Below, piece after piece: positions 1-9,197 of a stretch of 64,000 nt of DNA. Under the pieces are notes generated by a model, which was not told the origin of the DNA, did not search any database, and saw only the letters and a list, made by a program, of their open reading frames with translations. The translations under genes and the position numbers were made by a program. Every line of letters begins with the position of its first letter. The stretch's first letter is position 1. Origin of the DNA: Catenulispora sp. EB89 (lineage in GTDB: Bacteria; Actinomycetota; Actinomycetes; Streptomycetales; Catenulisporaceae); contig NZ_JBGCCU010000011.1 in the NCBI RefSeq assembly GCF_041261445.1, forward strand, positions 124,001 through 188,000. Direction: 5' to 3'.

Positions 1-1532
1 CCAGCGCCAGGCCCGGGCCGCCGAGCCACAGCTCTCCGGGCGTGCCGGGGGCCACCGGGGTGCCGTTGTCGTCGACGATGCGGTGGTACAGGTGCGGCAC
101 GACGCGGCCGATCGGCGGCGTCCGGTCACCCGGCTCGACCCACGCCGCCGCCGACACCATCGTGCACTCGGTCGGCCCGTACAGGCCCAGGACCCGGAAC
201 GGCAGCCCCGCCGGGATCGGGGCCGGCCGCTCGCCGGCGGATGCCAGGATCCGCAGGTCGGTGCCGGTGGGCCAGGTCATGCCGGTCAGCAGCTCGGCGA
301 TCGGCGCCGGGGCGAACGCCACCTCGACGGTGCGGGACAGCAGCCAGCCGACGAACGCTGCCGGCTCCGCACGGACCCGCTCCGGGGCGACCTTCAGCCG
401 CGCGCCGGCGAACAGCGCCGGCCACACCTCCCACACCGCGGCGTCCGCGCCGACCGCCGCGCCCTGGCTGACGATGGTGCCGCGAGCCAGGCCCAGCTCG
501 GCGGCGGCCCACGTCGCCAGGTGCGCCAGCGCGCCGCGCGACACCTGCACGCCCCTGGGCGTGCCGCCGGTCTCGCCGGTGAACATCACGCACGCGACGT
601 CCTCCGGCGACGGCGCGCGCCGGGGTTCGGCGCCGTCGGCGCCGGTGGCCGCGGGCAGATCGTTGAGATGCTTCCAGGAGACGACGCGCGCCACGGCTTT
701 CAGCCCGGTCGCGAGCGGGGATCGGGCGGAGCGGGGCAGGTCGGCCTCGGCGGTGGTGTCGACGATCAGGGTGCAGCCGGCGGTTCGTGCCATGGACTGC
801 AGCCGGTGGGCCGGCTGGTGCGCGTCCAGGGGCACGTAGGTCAGGCCGGCGTCGTAGAGCGCGAACACCGTGGCCCAGAACCGTGCGTCGGCCGAGCCCA
901 GGACACCGACGACGCCGCCGACGCTGCCGATGCCGCCCGGCACCGAGGTCGGGGTCTGGCCCAGGCCCGGCGCGCCGGGTGCGCCCAGTTTGCCGAGCGT
1001 GCCGAGTGCGGCGGCGGTGTCGGCCAGGCGTGCCAGGTCGCGGTAGGTGAACCGGTCGTGGTCGTCTTCGACGGCGACCGCGTCCGGGGACCGGACCGCC
1101 AGCATTCGGGCCAGCGCGGTGAGGTCGGAGCGCGGGGCCTGCAGGAACGTGACGAACCGGTTCCACAGCCGCCACTGCCGGTCGGCGGGGATCCGTGCCG
1201 ACAGCGGCGTGAGCTCCACCCGGAAGGTGTGGCGCACCGGGTCCTCGGCGACCCGGATCAGGATGTCGCCGCTGTCGCTGGTGTAGCGCTGCGGGTGCGA
1301 GGTGCCGAACCCGGCGTGGGAAAGGAACGTTTCGGCGTCGCGGACCAGCCGGCCCTTGTCCAGCGGCCTGCGGCCCTCCAGTCCGGTCTCCTGACCCGCG
1401 TACATGCTGGCGGCCAGCAGGACCGCGCGCAGCGAGACGCCGTGGACGCGGGCCAGTTCCCGGGCCGCGGTGTGCGCGTGCGCCGGAAGCGGCAGGGCCA
1501 GGGCTGCGGGTGAGGAGCTGTCGGTGACCACG
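1..1532 (-). CDS. NRPS condensation-tail/adenylation protein (C-terminus beyond window)
   Basis: Non-ribosomal peptide synthetase fragment; adenylation domains activate an amino acid as aminoacyl-AMP. The GTG at 1532 follows a good ribosome site (GAGAAAGGA). Residues 1 to about 150 resemble the end of a condensation domain (GVSLRAVLLAA segment). An adenylation domain follows: A2-like AGLTYVPLDAHQP, A3-like FTGETGGTPRGV (about residue 316, a variant of the usual TSGSTGxPKG), A5 LYGPTE (about 449) and A6 GELWLGGPG (about 497). The reading frame runs off base 1, so the carrier protein and later domains are not visible. It is last in a minus-strand operon with two small genes. Substrate not predicted. 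The A3 loop has lost its usual serines, so activity should not be assumed. Confidence 0.8.
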
Positions 1533-1560
1533 ATCGTCCTTTCTCGTCTCGGTGCGGGGC

Positions 1561-1842
1561 TCACCAGGTGGCGGCGGCCATTTCGAAGCCGGCGGTCCAG
1601 CCCGCGAGCCACGGCGTGCCGGCGATGGCGCGGCGGCACACGGCCAGCGCGCCGTCGGGGTCGGCGTCGCGGGCGAGGAAGAACAGGGCGTCCGCGCCGT
1701 GGCGGCGGGTCGCGACGTGGATGTGTTCGACGCCGTCGCGCCCGAGGACGGACAGCCACAGCGTGTCGACGATCGCGGTGGCCGCCGGCCCGGTGGCGGC
1801 GCCGGTGCCGGGGGCGTCGAGGCTGACGATGGCGGTGCGCAT
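1561..1842 (-). CDS. 93-aa protein of unknown function in NRPS operon
   Basis: Not recognised. Soluble, alanine-rich protein with no signal peptide. ATG at 1842 is preceded by GGGAG, and the start lies two bases after the stop of the upstream small secreted-peptide gene; the NRPS gene begins 28 bases after its stop. This tight packing implies translational coupling within one operon. Possibly an accessory factor of the synthetase (inference from position only). Confidence 0.6.
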   Translation of the reverse strand: MRTAIVSLDAPGTGAATGPAATAIVDTLWLSVLGRDGVEHIHVATRRHGADALFFLARDADPDGALAVCRRAIAGTPWLAGWTAGFEMAAATW

Positions 1843-1844
1843 GG

Positions 1845-2060
1845 CTACTCCCAGCAGGCGCCGCACGCCGCGATGGGCGAGCTCGCCGGCAGAGGCGTGG
1901 GCGCGGTCGCGGCGGAGGTGGCCGAACCGGCGGACGTCGTCGCGGCCGAGCGGGTCGTGGCCGTGACCGGCGCCGCTGCGGCGCCCGCCGGGGCGGCCAC
2001 CGTTCCCACGGCGGCGGTCACGACGGCGGCGACGGCGGCGAATTTGGCGAGAGGCGACAT
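1845..2060 (-). CDS. Small secreted peptide, 71 aa, Cys-containing C-terminus
   Basis: Starts MSPLAKFAAVAAVV. It has a hydrophobic alanine-rich export signal (about residues 4-28, likely cleavage after AGAAAA). A Ser/Thr/Ala-rich low-complexity stretch follows, and the peptide ends in AACGACWE with two cysteines. A GGAG ribosome site lies 10 bases upstream of the ATG. It is first of a three-gene operon with the 93-aa protein and the NRPS fragment, so export or signalling linked to the NRPS locus is possible. No precursor-peptide family recognised. Low-complexity composition makes a chance ORF possible, but the 2-base junction with the next gene argues for a real gene. Confidence 0.5.
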   Translation of the reverse strand: MSPLAKFAAVAAVVTAAVGTVAAPAGAAAAPVTATTRSAATTSAGSATSAATAPTPLPASSPIAACGACWE

Positions 2061-2359
2061 GCTGATGGGGCTCCTGGTGTGTGACTGTGACGGTGCGGAT
2101 ACGCACCCGTGCGGGGCGTCCCGGCCCGGCCGACCCCGTGTCAACCGCGGCATGCCATGAGCATTTCAGCAGGTCGGGGCAATGGAAAGAGGTTGTGACT
2201 GGCACCATCTGGCCCTGGCCACGGAATGCCAGTGATCATCCGGGCACCGTCCGTGATATTTGCTGATAGTTGCTACCGGTATGTCCTATTGACGTATTCT
2301 CCGAGGTAGAGCGTTCGGCACGGGACGGCGCTCGCCAGGTCGTGGGGAAGTAGGACGTC

Positions 2360-3349
2360 GTGCTTGAGGTTCTGGGACTGGAAGCGGTCAGCGAGCTCAT
2401 CTACCGCGAGATGCTTCAGCATCCCGAGTGGGGCGTGACCGAGCTCGTCGCCGGGACCGGCCTGTCCGAAACCGAGGTCCGCGACGCCCTGGACCAGCTC
2501 GCCGCGCTCACGCTGCTGCGCGCCTCCCGCGAAGCCCCCGGGACGCTGCGGCCGGTGAACCCCGAGATCGGGCTGGCCGTCCTGGTCAGCCGGCAGGAAG
2601 CCGAACTGGCCCGGCGCCGCCAGGAGATAGCCGCCGGCCAGGCCGCCGTGGCGGCGCTGCTCGCCGACGTCACCGCCGCACCCGGCCCCGCCGCCTACCC
2701 CGACGCCGAGCGCCTGGTCGGCCTCGACGCTATCCAGTCCCGGCTGGAGGCCCTGGCGGTCGGGGCGAAAACCGAGCTGCTGTCGGTGGTGCCCGGCGCC
2801 GGACAGCGCCGCGAGACCCTGGAAGCCTCCCGCGACCTGGACGGCGACCTGCTGCGGCGGGGCGTGCGGATGCGGACGCTGGCCCAGGACTCGATGCGCA
2901 CCAGCCCGCACACCGTCGCCTACTCGCGCTGGATGATCGAAGGCGGCGCGCAGATCCGCACCTCCCCGGTGCTGCCGCCGCGCATGGTCATCGTCGACCG
3001 CACCTGCGCGATGGTGCCGCTGGACCCCGCCGACACCAGCAAAGGCGCGGTGCAGGTCGCCGAACCCGGCGTGGTCACCGCGCTGGTGGCGCTGTTCGAG
3101 CACGCGTGGGACCGCGCCGTCCCGCTGTACGCGCCGACCGCCGACCCGCAGCCGCAGGACGGCCCCACCGACGCCGACCACGAACTGCTCAAACTCATGG
3201 CCGCCGGCGTCACCGACGAGGCCGCCGCCAACCGGCTCGGCGTGTCGCTGCGCACGGTGCGGCGGCGGATCGCCGACCTGATGGAGCGGCTGGGGGCGAC
3301 CAGCCGGTTCGACGCCGGACTCAAGGCCGGACGGCGCGGGTGGTTGTAG
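2360..3349 (+). CDS. LuxR-type transcriptional regulator with TrmB-like N-terminus
   Basis: 329-aa DNA-binding regulator. The N-terminal 70 residues form a winged-HTH/TrmB-like segment (IYREMLQHPEWGVTELVAGT). A central alpha/beta region (about 110-240) resembles the TrmB-associated sensor domain. The C-terminal 60 residues are a LuxR/GerE HTH (AANRLGVSLRTVRRRIADLM). The GTG start has AGGA five bases upstream. It is divergent from the small-peptide/NRPS operon across a 299-base spacer, a layout that suggests it controls that operon. Regulators of this architecture are common next to actinobacterial peptide biosynthetic genes. Ligand unknown. Confidence 0.85.
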   Translation: MLEVLGLEAVSELIYREMLQHPEWGVTELVAGTGLSETEVRDALDQLAALTLLRASREAPGTLRPVNPEIGLAVLVSRQEAELARRRQEIAAGQAAVAALLADVTAAPGPAAYPDAERLVGLDAIQSRLEALAVGAKTELLSVVPGAGQRRETLEASRDLDGDLLRRGVRMRTLAQDSMRTSPHTVAYSRWMIEGGAQIRTSPVLPPRMVIVDRTCAMVPLDPADTSKGAVQVAEPGVVTALVALFEHAWDRAVPLYAPTADPQPQDGPTDADHELLKLMAAGVTDEAAANRLGVSLRTVRRRIADLMERLGATSRFDAGLKAGRRGWL

Positions 3350-3373
3350 GGCCTTGTCGCGGCGGCCGTTCGC

Positions 3374-3393
3374 AGCGGCCGTTAGCGGCCGCT
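3374..3393. terminator. Hairpin between convergent luxR-type and ABC-F genes
   Basis: Perfect 8-bp arms AGCGGCCG/CGGCCGCT around a TTAG loop, in the 49-base gap between two convergent stop codons. No T-run. Likely a bidirectional terminator. Confidence 0.5.
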
Positions 3394-3398
3394 GCCGG

Positions 3399-5078
3399 TC
3401 AGGCCGGGGGCCGGGGCGTCTCGGTGATCGAGCCGCCGCTGACCTCCCAGGTGCGGGTGAACCCGACCCGGTCGGCGAAGTACGCGTCGTGCGTGACCAT
3501 CACCAGCGTCCCGGCGAACTCCCGCAACGCCTCCTCGATCACGTCCAGCGAGTCGAAGTCCAGGTAGTTCGTCGGCTCGTCGAGCATCAACACCCGCGCC
3601 GAGCCGTTGACGATCACCGCCAGCAGCAGTCGCCGCAGCTCCCCGGCGCTGAGATCCGCCAGCCGCGCCGACCACTCGTCCGGACCGAACAGGTAGGCGG
3701 TGAGCAGCTGCTCGGCGTCCTCCGGGTAGAGCGGCACCTGGGAGCGGAAGTACTCCATCACCGTCACCGTCTGGTCGGTGCGCAGCAGGTCATGGGACTG
3801 CGGCAGGACCGCGACGTCCTGCTCGGTCAGCACTGAGCCGTCGTCGGGTTCCAGCGTCCCGGACAGCACACGCAGCAGCGTCGTCTTGCCGGCGCCGTTG
3901 TCCCCGGTCACCAGGATCCGGTCGCCGCCGCGCACGTCGACGTCCACGTCGCCCAGCAGCGTCCGGCCGCCGAAACCGACGCTCACCGCCTTCGCCGACA
4001 GCACACTCTCACCCGCCGCGGCCTCGCCGCCGAAGTCCAGGCACAGCGCCGGACGGGTCTGCGGCTCCGCGATCCACGTCAGCGCCTGCATCTGCCGCTC
4101 CAGCCGCCGCTGCCGGGCCTTCGCCTTCTTGGCGACCTTCTTCGCGATCCGGCGCCAGTGGTCGTTGCGGGTCGCCAACTCCGTGCTCAGCGACTGCTCC
4201 TTCGTGGCGTCGATATCGGCCTGCAGACGGCGCCGTTGCTTCTCCTGCGCCTCGTAGTCCAGCAGCAGATTCGACCAGCGGTGCGTCTTCTCCCGGCGGT
4301 AGTCGGTGTAGCCGCCCTCGTACGTGGCCAGCTCCGGGGTCAGGCCGTCGAGTTCGAAGACGCGGGTCGCGGTGCGGTCCAGGAACGCCCGGTCGTGCGT
4401 CACCATCAACACCCCGCCGGGGAAGTCCGCCAGGTAGGCGGCGAGCCAGGCGGCGCCGCCGGCGTCCAGGTGGTTGGTCGGCTCGTCCAGGATCAGGATG
4501 TCCGGCGCTCGCAGCAGCAGCCGGCCCAGCATCAGCCGCGCCTGCTCGCCGCCGCTGACCTGCGCCAGCGGGGCCTGCTCGGCCAGGTGCGCGATGTTCA
4601 GGCGCTGGCGTACCTCCTCCAGGCGGGCTTGGGCGAGCCAGCCTTGCAGCGTGGTCCAGCGGTCCTGGACGTCGCCGTACTCGGCCAGGGCCTCGGCGTC
4701 GCCTTCGGTGGCTGCGGTTTCGGCGGCGTCTGCGGTCGCTGCGGTTGCTGCGATGCGGTCAGCCAGCGCGTGCAGGCGCAGGTTCAGGTCGTGGACCTCG
4801 CCGAGGCCCTGTGCCAGGAAGTCGCCGACCAGCGCCGCGGGGTCGGGGACCTGCTGGGCGAAGAAACCGAGCGCGGTGTCCGGGGCCAGGTCGATGCGGC
4901 CTGACGTCGGCTGCACTTCGCCGGTGATGCAGCGCAGCAGCGTGGACTTTCCGACACCGTTCGGCCCGACCAGGCCGATCCGGTCGCCGGGGCCGACGGT
5001 GAAGTCGATGTTGTGGAACAGCAGATCCGAGTCGTAGGACTTGGACAGCGAGACAACTTTGAGGAAGGGGGCAGTCAC
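3399..5078 (-). CDS. ABC-F family ATP-binding protein
   Basis: 559-aa cytoplasmic protein with two ABC ATPase domains and no membrane segments, the layout of ABC-F translation factors that act at the ribosome and often confer antibiotic resistance. Domain 1: Walker A GPNGVGKST (about 38-46), signature VSGGEQ, Walker B LILDEPTNHLD. A charged linker with a coiled-coil arm follows (about 250-340, rich in K/R/Q). Domain 2: Walker A GDNGAGKTT, signature LSAGE, Walker B LMLDEPTNYLD. The GTG start has GAAGGAG seven bases upstream. Whether it is a resistance factor or a housekeeping paralogue cannot be told from sequence alone. Confidence 0.92.
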   Translation of the reverse strand: MTAPFLKVVSLSKSYDSDLLFHNIDFTVGPGDRIGLVGPNGVGKSTLLRCITGEVQPTSGRIDLAPDTALGFFAQQVPDPAALVGDFLAQGLGEVHDLNLRLHALADRIAATAATADAAETAATEGDAEALAEYGDVQDRWTTLQGWLAQARLEEVRQRLNIAHLAEQAPLAQVSGGEQARLMLGRLLLRAPDILILDEPTNHLDAGGAAWLAAYLADFPGGVLMVTHDRAFLDRTATRVFELDGLTPELATYEGGYTDYRREKTHRWSNLLLDYEAQEKQRRRLQADIDATKEQSLSTELATRNDHWRRIAKKVAKKAKARQRRLERQMQALTWIAEPQTRPALCLDFGGEAAAGESVLSAKAVSVGFGGRTLLGDVDVDVRGGDRILVTGDNGAGKTTLLRVLSGTLEPDDGSVLTEQDVAVLPQSHDLLRTDQTVTVMEYFRSQVPLYPEDAEQLLTAYLFGPDEWSARLADLSAGELRRLLLAVIVNGSARVLMLDEPTNYLDFDSLDVIEEALREFAGTLVMVTHDAYFADRVGFTRTWEVSGGSITETPRPPA

Positions 5079-5257
5079 GGGAGGGACTCCTTCGCGTGCG
5101 CAGATGAGAACTGGCGATGAGCAGCGAAGTGCGTCGAGGAGGAAGAGGTCCTGGCTCGACTGTCCCTAAATCAGCATCCAACCCGCCTTTGCCCGGGCCG
5201 CTGAGCGGGCCCTCGTGGCACCGATCGTGGCTGAGGCGGGTGGACGGCGCAACTGGA

Positions 5258-6886
5258 TTAATCCGCGATGAGGTCGAATTCCTCCCAGGCACCGATCGCG
5301 GTGCGGTTGGCGACCAGCGGCTGCGCCCCGGCGTTCTCCGCAGTGACATAGTCGCCATTGGCGTCGGCTTTGAGGCTGACGCTGCCGTCGGGATTGTGGA
5401 TGAGCTGGAAGGTTTCCCAGGCGCCGACGGCGGTGCGGTTGGCGATCAGGGGTTGGGCGCCGGCGTTCTCGGCAGTGACGATCAGGCCGTTGGCGTGGGC
5501 GCGCAGGGCGATGGCGCCGTTGCCCTGGTCGATCTCGTCGAACTCCTCCCAGAAACCGATCGCGGTGCGGTTGGCGATCAGCGGCGAGGCTCCGCCGTTG
5601 TCGGCGGTGACGTAGTCGCCGTTCGCGTGCGCGCGCAGGCTGATGACCGGCACGTTGGGCGGGGTGAACAGGCCCAGGTCGACGGCGTTGCCGATGGCCT
5701 GGTAGCCGGCGTTGCTCGGGTGCAGGTGGTCGCCGCTGTCGTAGGCGGGCAGGTACCAGGTCGGGTTCGACGGGTCGTGGGTGGCGGTGTCCTGGTCGAT
5801 GACGCCGTCGCAGCCGCTGCCGGAACTGCCGGAGCTCCGGATGTAGCTGTCGACGGCCTCGCGTGCGGATTCCCCGGAGGCGTTCCAGTAGCCGGCGCCC
5901 TGGTACGGGGTGAGGGTCGAGCAGATGAACTTGATGCCGTTCTGGTGCGCCACGGCGATCAGCTGCTGGAGACCGGAGATGAGCTGGGCGGCCGTGGGCT
6001 GCGGGCTGGTCGAGCCGAGGTCGTTGATCGGGTCGTCGGAGAACACGACCCAGCGCACGCCGGGCTGCGCGAGGACGTCGCGCGCGAAGCGGTTCAGGGC
6101 GCTCTGGCCCGCGCCGTCGACTAGGAGCCGGTTCCCGCTGATGCCCTCGTTGAGGACACCGATGGTTTTGCCGGCGGCATTCAGGCGCGAGGCCAGGACG
6201 TCGGGCCAGCGGTTGTTCGCGTCGATGCTGGAGGCGTAGCCGTCGGTGATGGAGGCGCCGAGCGTGACGACCGCGCCGGCCGAGTTCGGGTTCTGCACGT
6301 CCAGGCTCGACAGGAAGTAGTAGTTGTTCTGCGTCTGCGCGCCGGGCAGGCTGCCGGCGCCGCTGACGTCGCCTCCGGCCACGTAGCTGGTAGACATCGA
6401 GAACTGGTGGAACGTGGAGGGGCCGGTGTTGCCCGGCAGGTAGAAGCTGATCGCGAGGTTCGTCGCGGCCGGGACGGCGTCGGCGATGGTGTCGCTGATG
6501 CCGGTGCCGCCGGCGGGGATGGTGACTGACGCGGAGCCGCCGAAGGTGACCGTGTGGTCGGTGCCGCCGACGATCGCCGAACCTGATCCGGCCTGCGCGA
6601 TGTGCACGTCGCTGATGGTCAGGGGCGCACTGCCGAACGCGTTGGACAGCTGCAGGCGCGCGCTGGTGCCGCTGATGCTGGTGTGGACGACCTGCCGGAT
6701 CGTCTGGCCGCTGAAGCTGTCGCCGCCGGCTTGGGGCGCGGTGGCCCAGGTGCCGGTCCAGTAGCCGCTGGTGGGGTTGGCGGCTGCGGCGTGGGCTGGG
6801 GTGGTGGGGGCGGTGGTGAGTGCGAGCGCCGGGGCCGCGAGGACAGCGGTGGCGGCGGCTAGGCGGCGGAGGAGATGGTGGGGCAT
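5258..6886 (-). CDS. Secreted SGNH/GDSL hydrolase with fascin-like beta-trefoil repeats
   Basis: 542-aa secreted esterase/lipase. The signal peptide covers residues 1 to about 34 (MPHHLLRRLAAATAVLAAPA, cleavage near AHA-AA). SGNH blocks: block I GASITDGYASS with the catalytic Ser, block III-like INDLG, block V DHLHPSNAGY carrying the Asp/His pair. The final 130 residues hold three fascin-like units, each with a LRAHANGxYVTAxNxGA segment and a LIANRTAIGxWEEF segment; these usually bind carbohydrate or protein. The ATG at 6886 was chosen over an upstream GTG because AGGAGT lies 5 bases before it and the signal peptide starts there. A shared promoter-like 12-mer lies 64 bases upstream. Confidence 0.88.
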   Translation of the reverse strand: MPHHLLRRLAAATAVLAAPALALTTAPTTPAHAAAANPTSGYWTGTWATAPQAGGDSFSGQTIRQVVHTSISGTSARLQLSNAFGSAPLTISDVHIAQAGSGSAIVGGTDHTVTFGGSASVTIPAGGTGISDTIADAVPAATNLAISFYLPGNTGPSTFHQFSMSTSYVAGGDVSGAGSLPGAQTQNNYYFLSSLDVQNPNSAGAVVTLGASITDGYASSIDANNRWPDVLASRLNAAGKTIGVLNEGISGNRLLVDGAGQSALNRFARDVLAQPGVRWVVFSDDPINDLGSTSPQPTAAQLISGLQQLIAVAHQNGIKFICSTLTPYQGAGYWNASGESAREAVDSYIRSSGSSGSGCDGVIDQDTATHDPSNPTWYLPAYDSGDHLHPSNAGYQAIGNAVDLGLFTPPNVPVISLRAHANGDYVTADNGGASPLIANRTAIGFWEEFDEIDQGNGAIALRAHANGLIVTAENAGAQPLIANRTAVGAWETFQLIHNPDGSVSLKADANGDYVTAENAGAQPLVANRTAIGAWEEFDLIAD

Positions 6887-6950
6887 CTTTGACTCCTGGT
6901 GCCGGGTGGGGGACCGATTGTTGCAAATAAGAGTCTTGATTAACGCAAAG

Positions 6951-6962
6951 AATACACTGCGG
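6951..6962 (-). promoter_or_regulatory. Promoter-like 12-mer shared with the alpha-galactosidase gene
   Basis: Minus-strand CCGCAGTGTATT, identical to 32007-32018 upstream of the secreted alpha-galactosidase. The TGTATT part fits a -10 hexamer, and a GTGACA sequence lies further upstream. Confidence 0.4.
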
Positions 6963-7110
6963 TAGGGAATTGTCACGGAGTGGTGGTGGGGTGATGGTGG
7001 TGGGTGGCGGTGCGGGGCTCTGCCAGGTTCTGCGGTGGCGCTGGTGATGCGGCGCGCGCCGGCGGCTGCGATACGGCTAACCGGCAGTTCACCGGCCGCT
7101 CACCGGCCGG

Positions 7111-7917
7111 TCAGCACCAGCGGACCGGGTTGCCCGTCTCGATCCCCGCGCGCAGCACCGCGGTGAGCGCGTCGAGGATCCAGCCGAACTCGGCTTCCAC
7201 CTCGCTCGGGCTCGTGGAGACGGCCAGGCGCGTGGCCGGTGCCTGTCCCTCCGACCAGGACTTGATCGGGCTGTCGAGGATGAGCCTTTGGCGCTCGTCG
7301 GTGAGTTCGGCCCGGCCGTCGTCAAGGACGCGCTGCGTGAACCGCATCGCTCGGAACGTCTCGGCCGGCGGGTCGGCGGTGACGTCGAGGACGAAGAAGC
7401 CCCGCGGATCCACCCCGGCGCGGTACGCCGGCGACCAGATCGTGGTGCCCTCGTAGGCGTCGACATGGACCATCAGCGTCTCGCCGGTGTCCTCATCGCT
7501 CAGGATCGTCTTGTCGACCGGCGGCGCGATCGCGGCGAACAGCGTCAGCTCCGCCAACGCGGCCTCGGCGTCCGGCGCGGGCAGCAGCCCGCCGTTCGCC
7601 TGCGGCAGGTGCGCGCGTAGCGTCGGGAAGTGCTGCCAGCCCTGCTCGCCGAGGGCGTGCTGGAAGCGGCGGTAGCCGGCCCAGTTCGATATGTGCACGC
7701 TGGTGTGCTTCATCCGCCGGTGCGAGCACGCCTGGTCGAGGTGCCAGAGCGTGAAGGCGTTGTACAGGGCACTGTTGGCGGCGTCGTCGGGGACGGTGAG
7801 ATCCAGGTAGCCGTCTTCGTCTTCGACGATCAGGTCCTGCGGCACCGGCGGCGCCGTGGTCAGGCCGTCGCGCCAGCACGGGCACCCTACAGACGCGTCC
7901 AGACCCATGCCGGACAT
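7111..7917 (-). CDS. Hypothetical protein, 268 aa
   Basis: Not recognised. Soluble, acidic protein without signal peptide or membrane segments. It begins MSGMGLDASVGCPCWRDG, with two N-terminal cysteines (CPC) of possible metal-binding use. A conserved-looking aromatic segment FTLWHLDQACSH follows at about residue 55. Codon use matches its neighbours. Flanked upstream by the phosphotransferase gene in the same direction (63-base gap), so co-transcription is possible. Confidence 0.65.
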   Translation of the reverse strand: MSGMGLDASVGCPCWRDGLTTAPPVPQDLIVEDEDGYLDLTVPDDAANSALYNAFTLWHLDQACSHRRMKHTSVHISNWAGYRRFQHALGEQGWQHFPTLRAHLPQANGGLLPAPDAEAALAELTLFAAIAPPVDKTILSDEDTGETLMVHVDAYEGTTIWSPAYRAGVDPRGFFVLDVTADPPAETFRAMRFTQRVLDDGRAELTDERQRLILDSPIKSWSEGQAPATRLAVSTSPSEVEAEFGWILDALTAVLRAGIETGNPVRWC

Positions 7918-7980
7918 CCTGCACTGGTCGGTGATCGCGGGGGAAATGAATTGGGGTCGCGGGGGTACGGGTGCGGCTGC

Positions 7981-8979
7981 TCAGGCTTCGTAGGCGAGCG
8001 CCTGCCGCAGATGGAAGTCCGCGATCTCGAGCATCCACTTCCGGTCCGGGAAGTCGCCCTCGGCGATGCGCAGCGGCCCGCCGACCAGGTCCAGGTGCAT
8101 GACGTACTGGTAGTACCGCATGCGGCGCGGGTCGAGGTCCGGGTTGCGGAGCGCGTCGTAGTGCGGGCCGAAGCGCATGCGCATCCAGCAGTGTTCGACC
8201 TCGATGTCGGTGTACATCAGGCCTTCGATGTCGATGAGCACGGGTTCGCCGTCCGGGCCGACGAGTGTGTGTTCCGCGCAGAGCTCGCCATGGACGACGC
8301 CAAACTCCGCGCGCGGCTCGAGCTCGGCATACAGGGTGCGGAGTTTCTCCTCCAGCATCGCCTCGCCCTCGGCCGCGCGGACGTCACGCGGGACGGCGGT
8401 GGCGATGTTCACCAGGCTGCGCTCCAGGTAGGCCTGCTCGCAGGTCATGTCCCGCGCCGCGCCGCCGCCGTCGATCCACGCCACGCGCCCGAACGCCGGC
8501 CCGCGGTGCGCGTGCATGCGCCCGACCATGTCCGCGAGCTGCGCGAGCGTGCGCCGGCCGGCCTCCGGATCGCGCTCCAGCAGCGCCTCCAGCGTCCCGC
8601 CGCGGATGTCCTCGGCCACGGCGACGTCGGCCGGGTAGAGCTTCTGGCTGCGGTCGGCGAGGAGAAGCTTTGGCGAGCGGGCCCCGACGGCTTCCAGGCG
8701 GCGAGTGGCGCCTTCGAAGAAGTCGATGCCGGAGGCGTGGGCGAAGGGATCGGACGGGTCGTCGTGCCCGTCCGGGAGCAGCCCGGCCCAGTAGTCCTCG
8801 TCGGCGTTCCAGACGTAGACGATCGCACTGGCGGCGTCATCCAGCGTGACCCGGTAGACGCCCTTCTTCGTCCCGTTGAGCAGGCGGTCGACGGCGGCGA
8901 CGCGGCGGTCGCTGCCGAAGACCTCCCGGATCACCGGGGCCAGGCTCTCGGCGTCGGCGAATTTTCGCTCGGTGGTCAC
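7981..8979 (-). CDS. APH-like phosphotransferase family protein
   Basis: 332-aa protein with the aminoglycoside-phosphotransferase/choline-kinase fold. It has an N-lobe nucleotide-binding region (VYRVTLDD, VAVAEDIRGG) and the catalytic loop GVVHGELCAEHTLV (Brenner-like HGxxxxxH; the usual D after HG is E here). A metal-binding segment PVLIDIEGLMYTDIE corresponds to the IDWE/D motif. GTG 8979 was chosen because GGGGGA lies just upstream; the longer frame to 9132 has no ribosome site and a basic leader. The substrate may be a small molecule or protein; antibiotic resistance cannot be inferred. Confidence 0.8.
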   Translation of the reverse strand: MTTERKFADAESLAPVIREVFGSDRRVAAVDRLLNGTKKGVYRVTLDDAASAIVYVWNADEDYWAGLLPDGHDDPSDPFAHASGIDFFEGATRRLEAVGARSPKLLLADRSQKLYPADVAVAEDIRGGTLEALLERDPEAGRRTLAQLADMVGRMHAHRGPAFGRVAWIDGGGAARDMTCEQAYLERSLVNIATAVPRDVRAAEGEAMLEEKLRTLYAELEPRAEFGVVHGELCAEHTLVGPDGEPVLIDIEGLMYTDIEVEHCWMRMRFGPHYDALRNPDLDPRRMRYYQYVMHLDLVGGPLRIAEGDFPDRKWMLEIADFHLRQALAYEA

Positions 8980-9131
8980 GGGTCCCCCTGTGGAGCGTTG
9001 GAGTCGAGCGCCCGTGGCGGAGGTTGTCAGGCTCCGTAGGCGCAGACGCACCAGCCTAGGCGCCGGCCTGACAACAATCACCTCGATATTTCGGGTCAGG
9101 CAGTCGGCCCGTCGAGCCGTCCGGCAATGCA

Positions 9132-9164
9132 TCAGGCCCGCGACCGAGTCGGTCGCGGGCCTGA
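9132..9164 (-). terminator. Strong intrinsic terminator downstream of the LamG/FG-GAP gene
   Basis: Perfect 14-bp arms TCAGGCCCGCGACC / GGTCGCGGGCCTGA with a GAGTC loop, 34 bases beyond the stop codon at 9198. Confidence 0.75.
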
Positions 9165-9197
9165 CGGTGATTCCTCGGGCTCAGTCGGAGCCCGCGG

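Noticed and set aside
5160-5200. Tiny upstream ORF (Met-Leu-Ile-stop) before the ABC-F gene as an antibiotic-sensing leader
   Set aside because: Three codons, no ribosome site, no paired terminator/antiterminator structure found; only possible by analogy with other ABC-F leaders.
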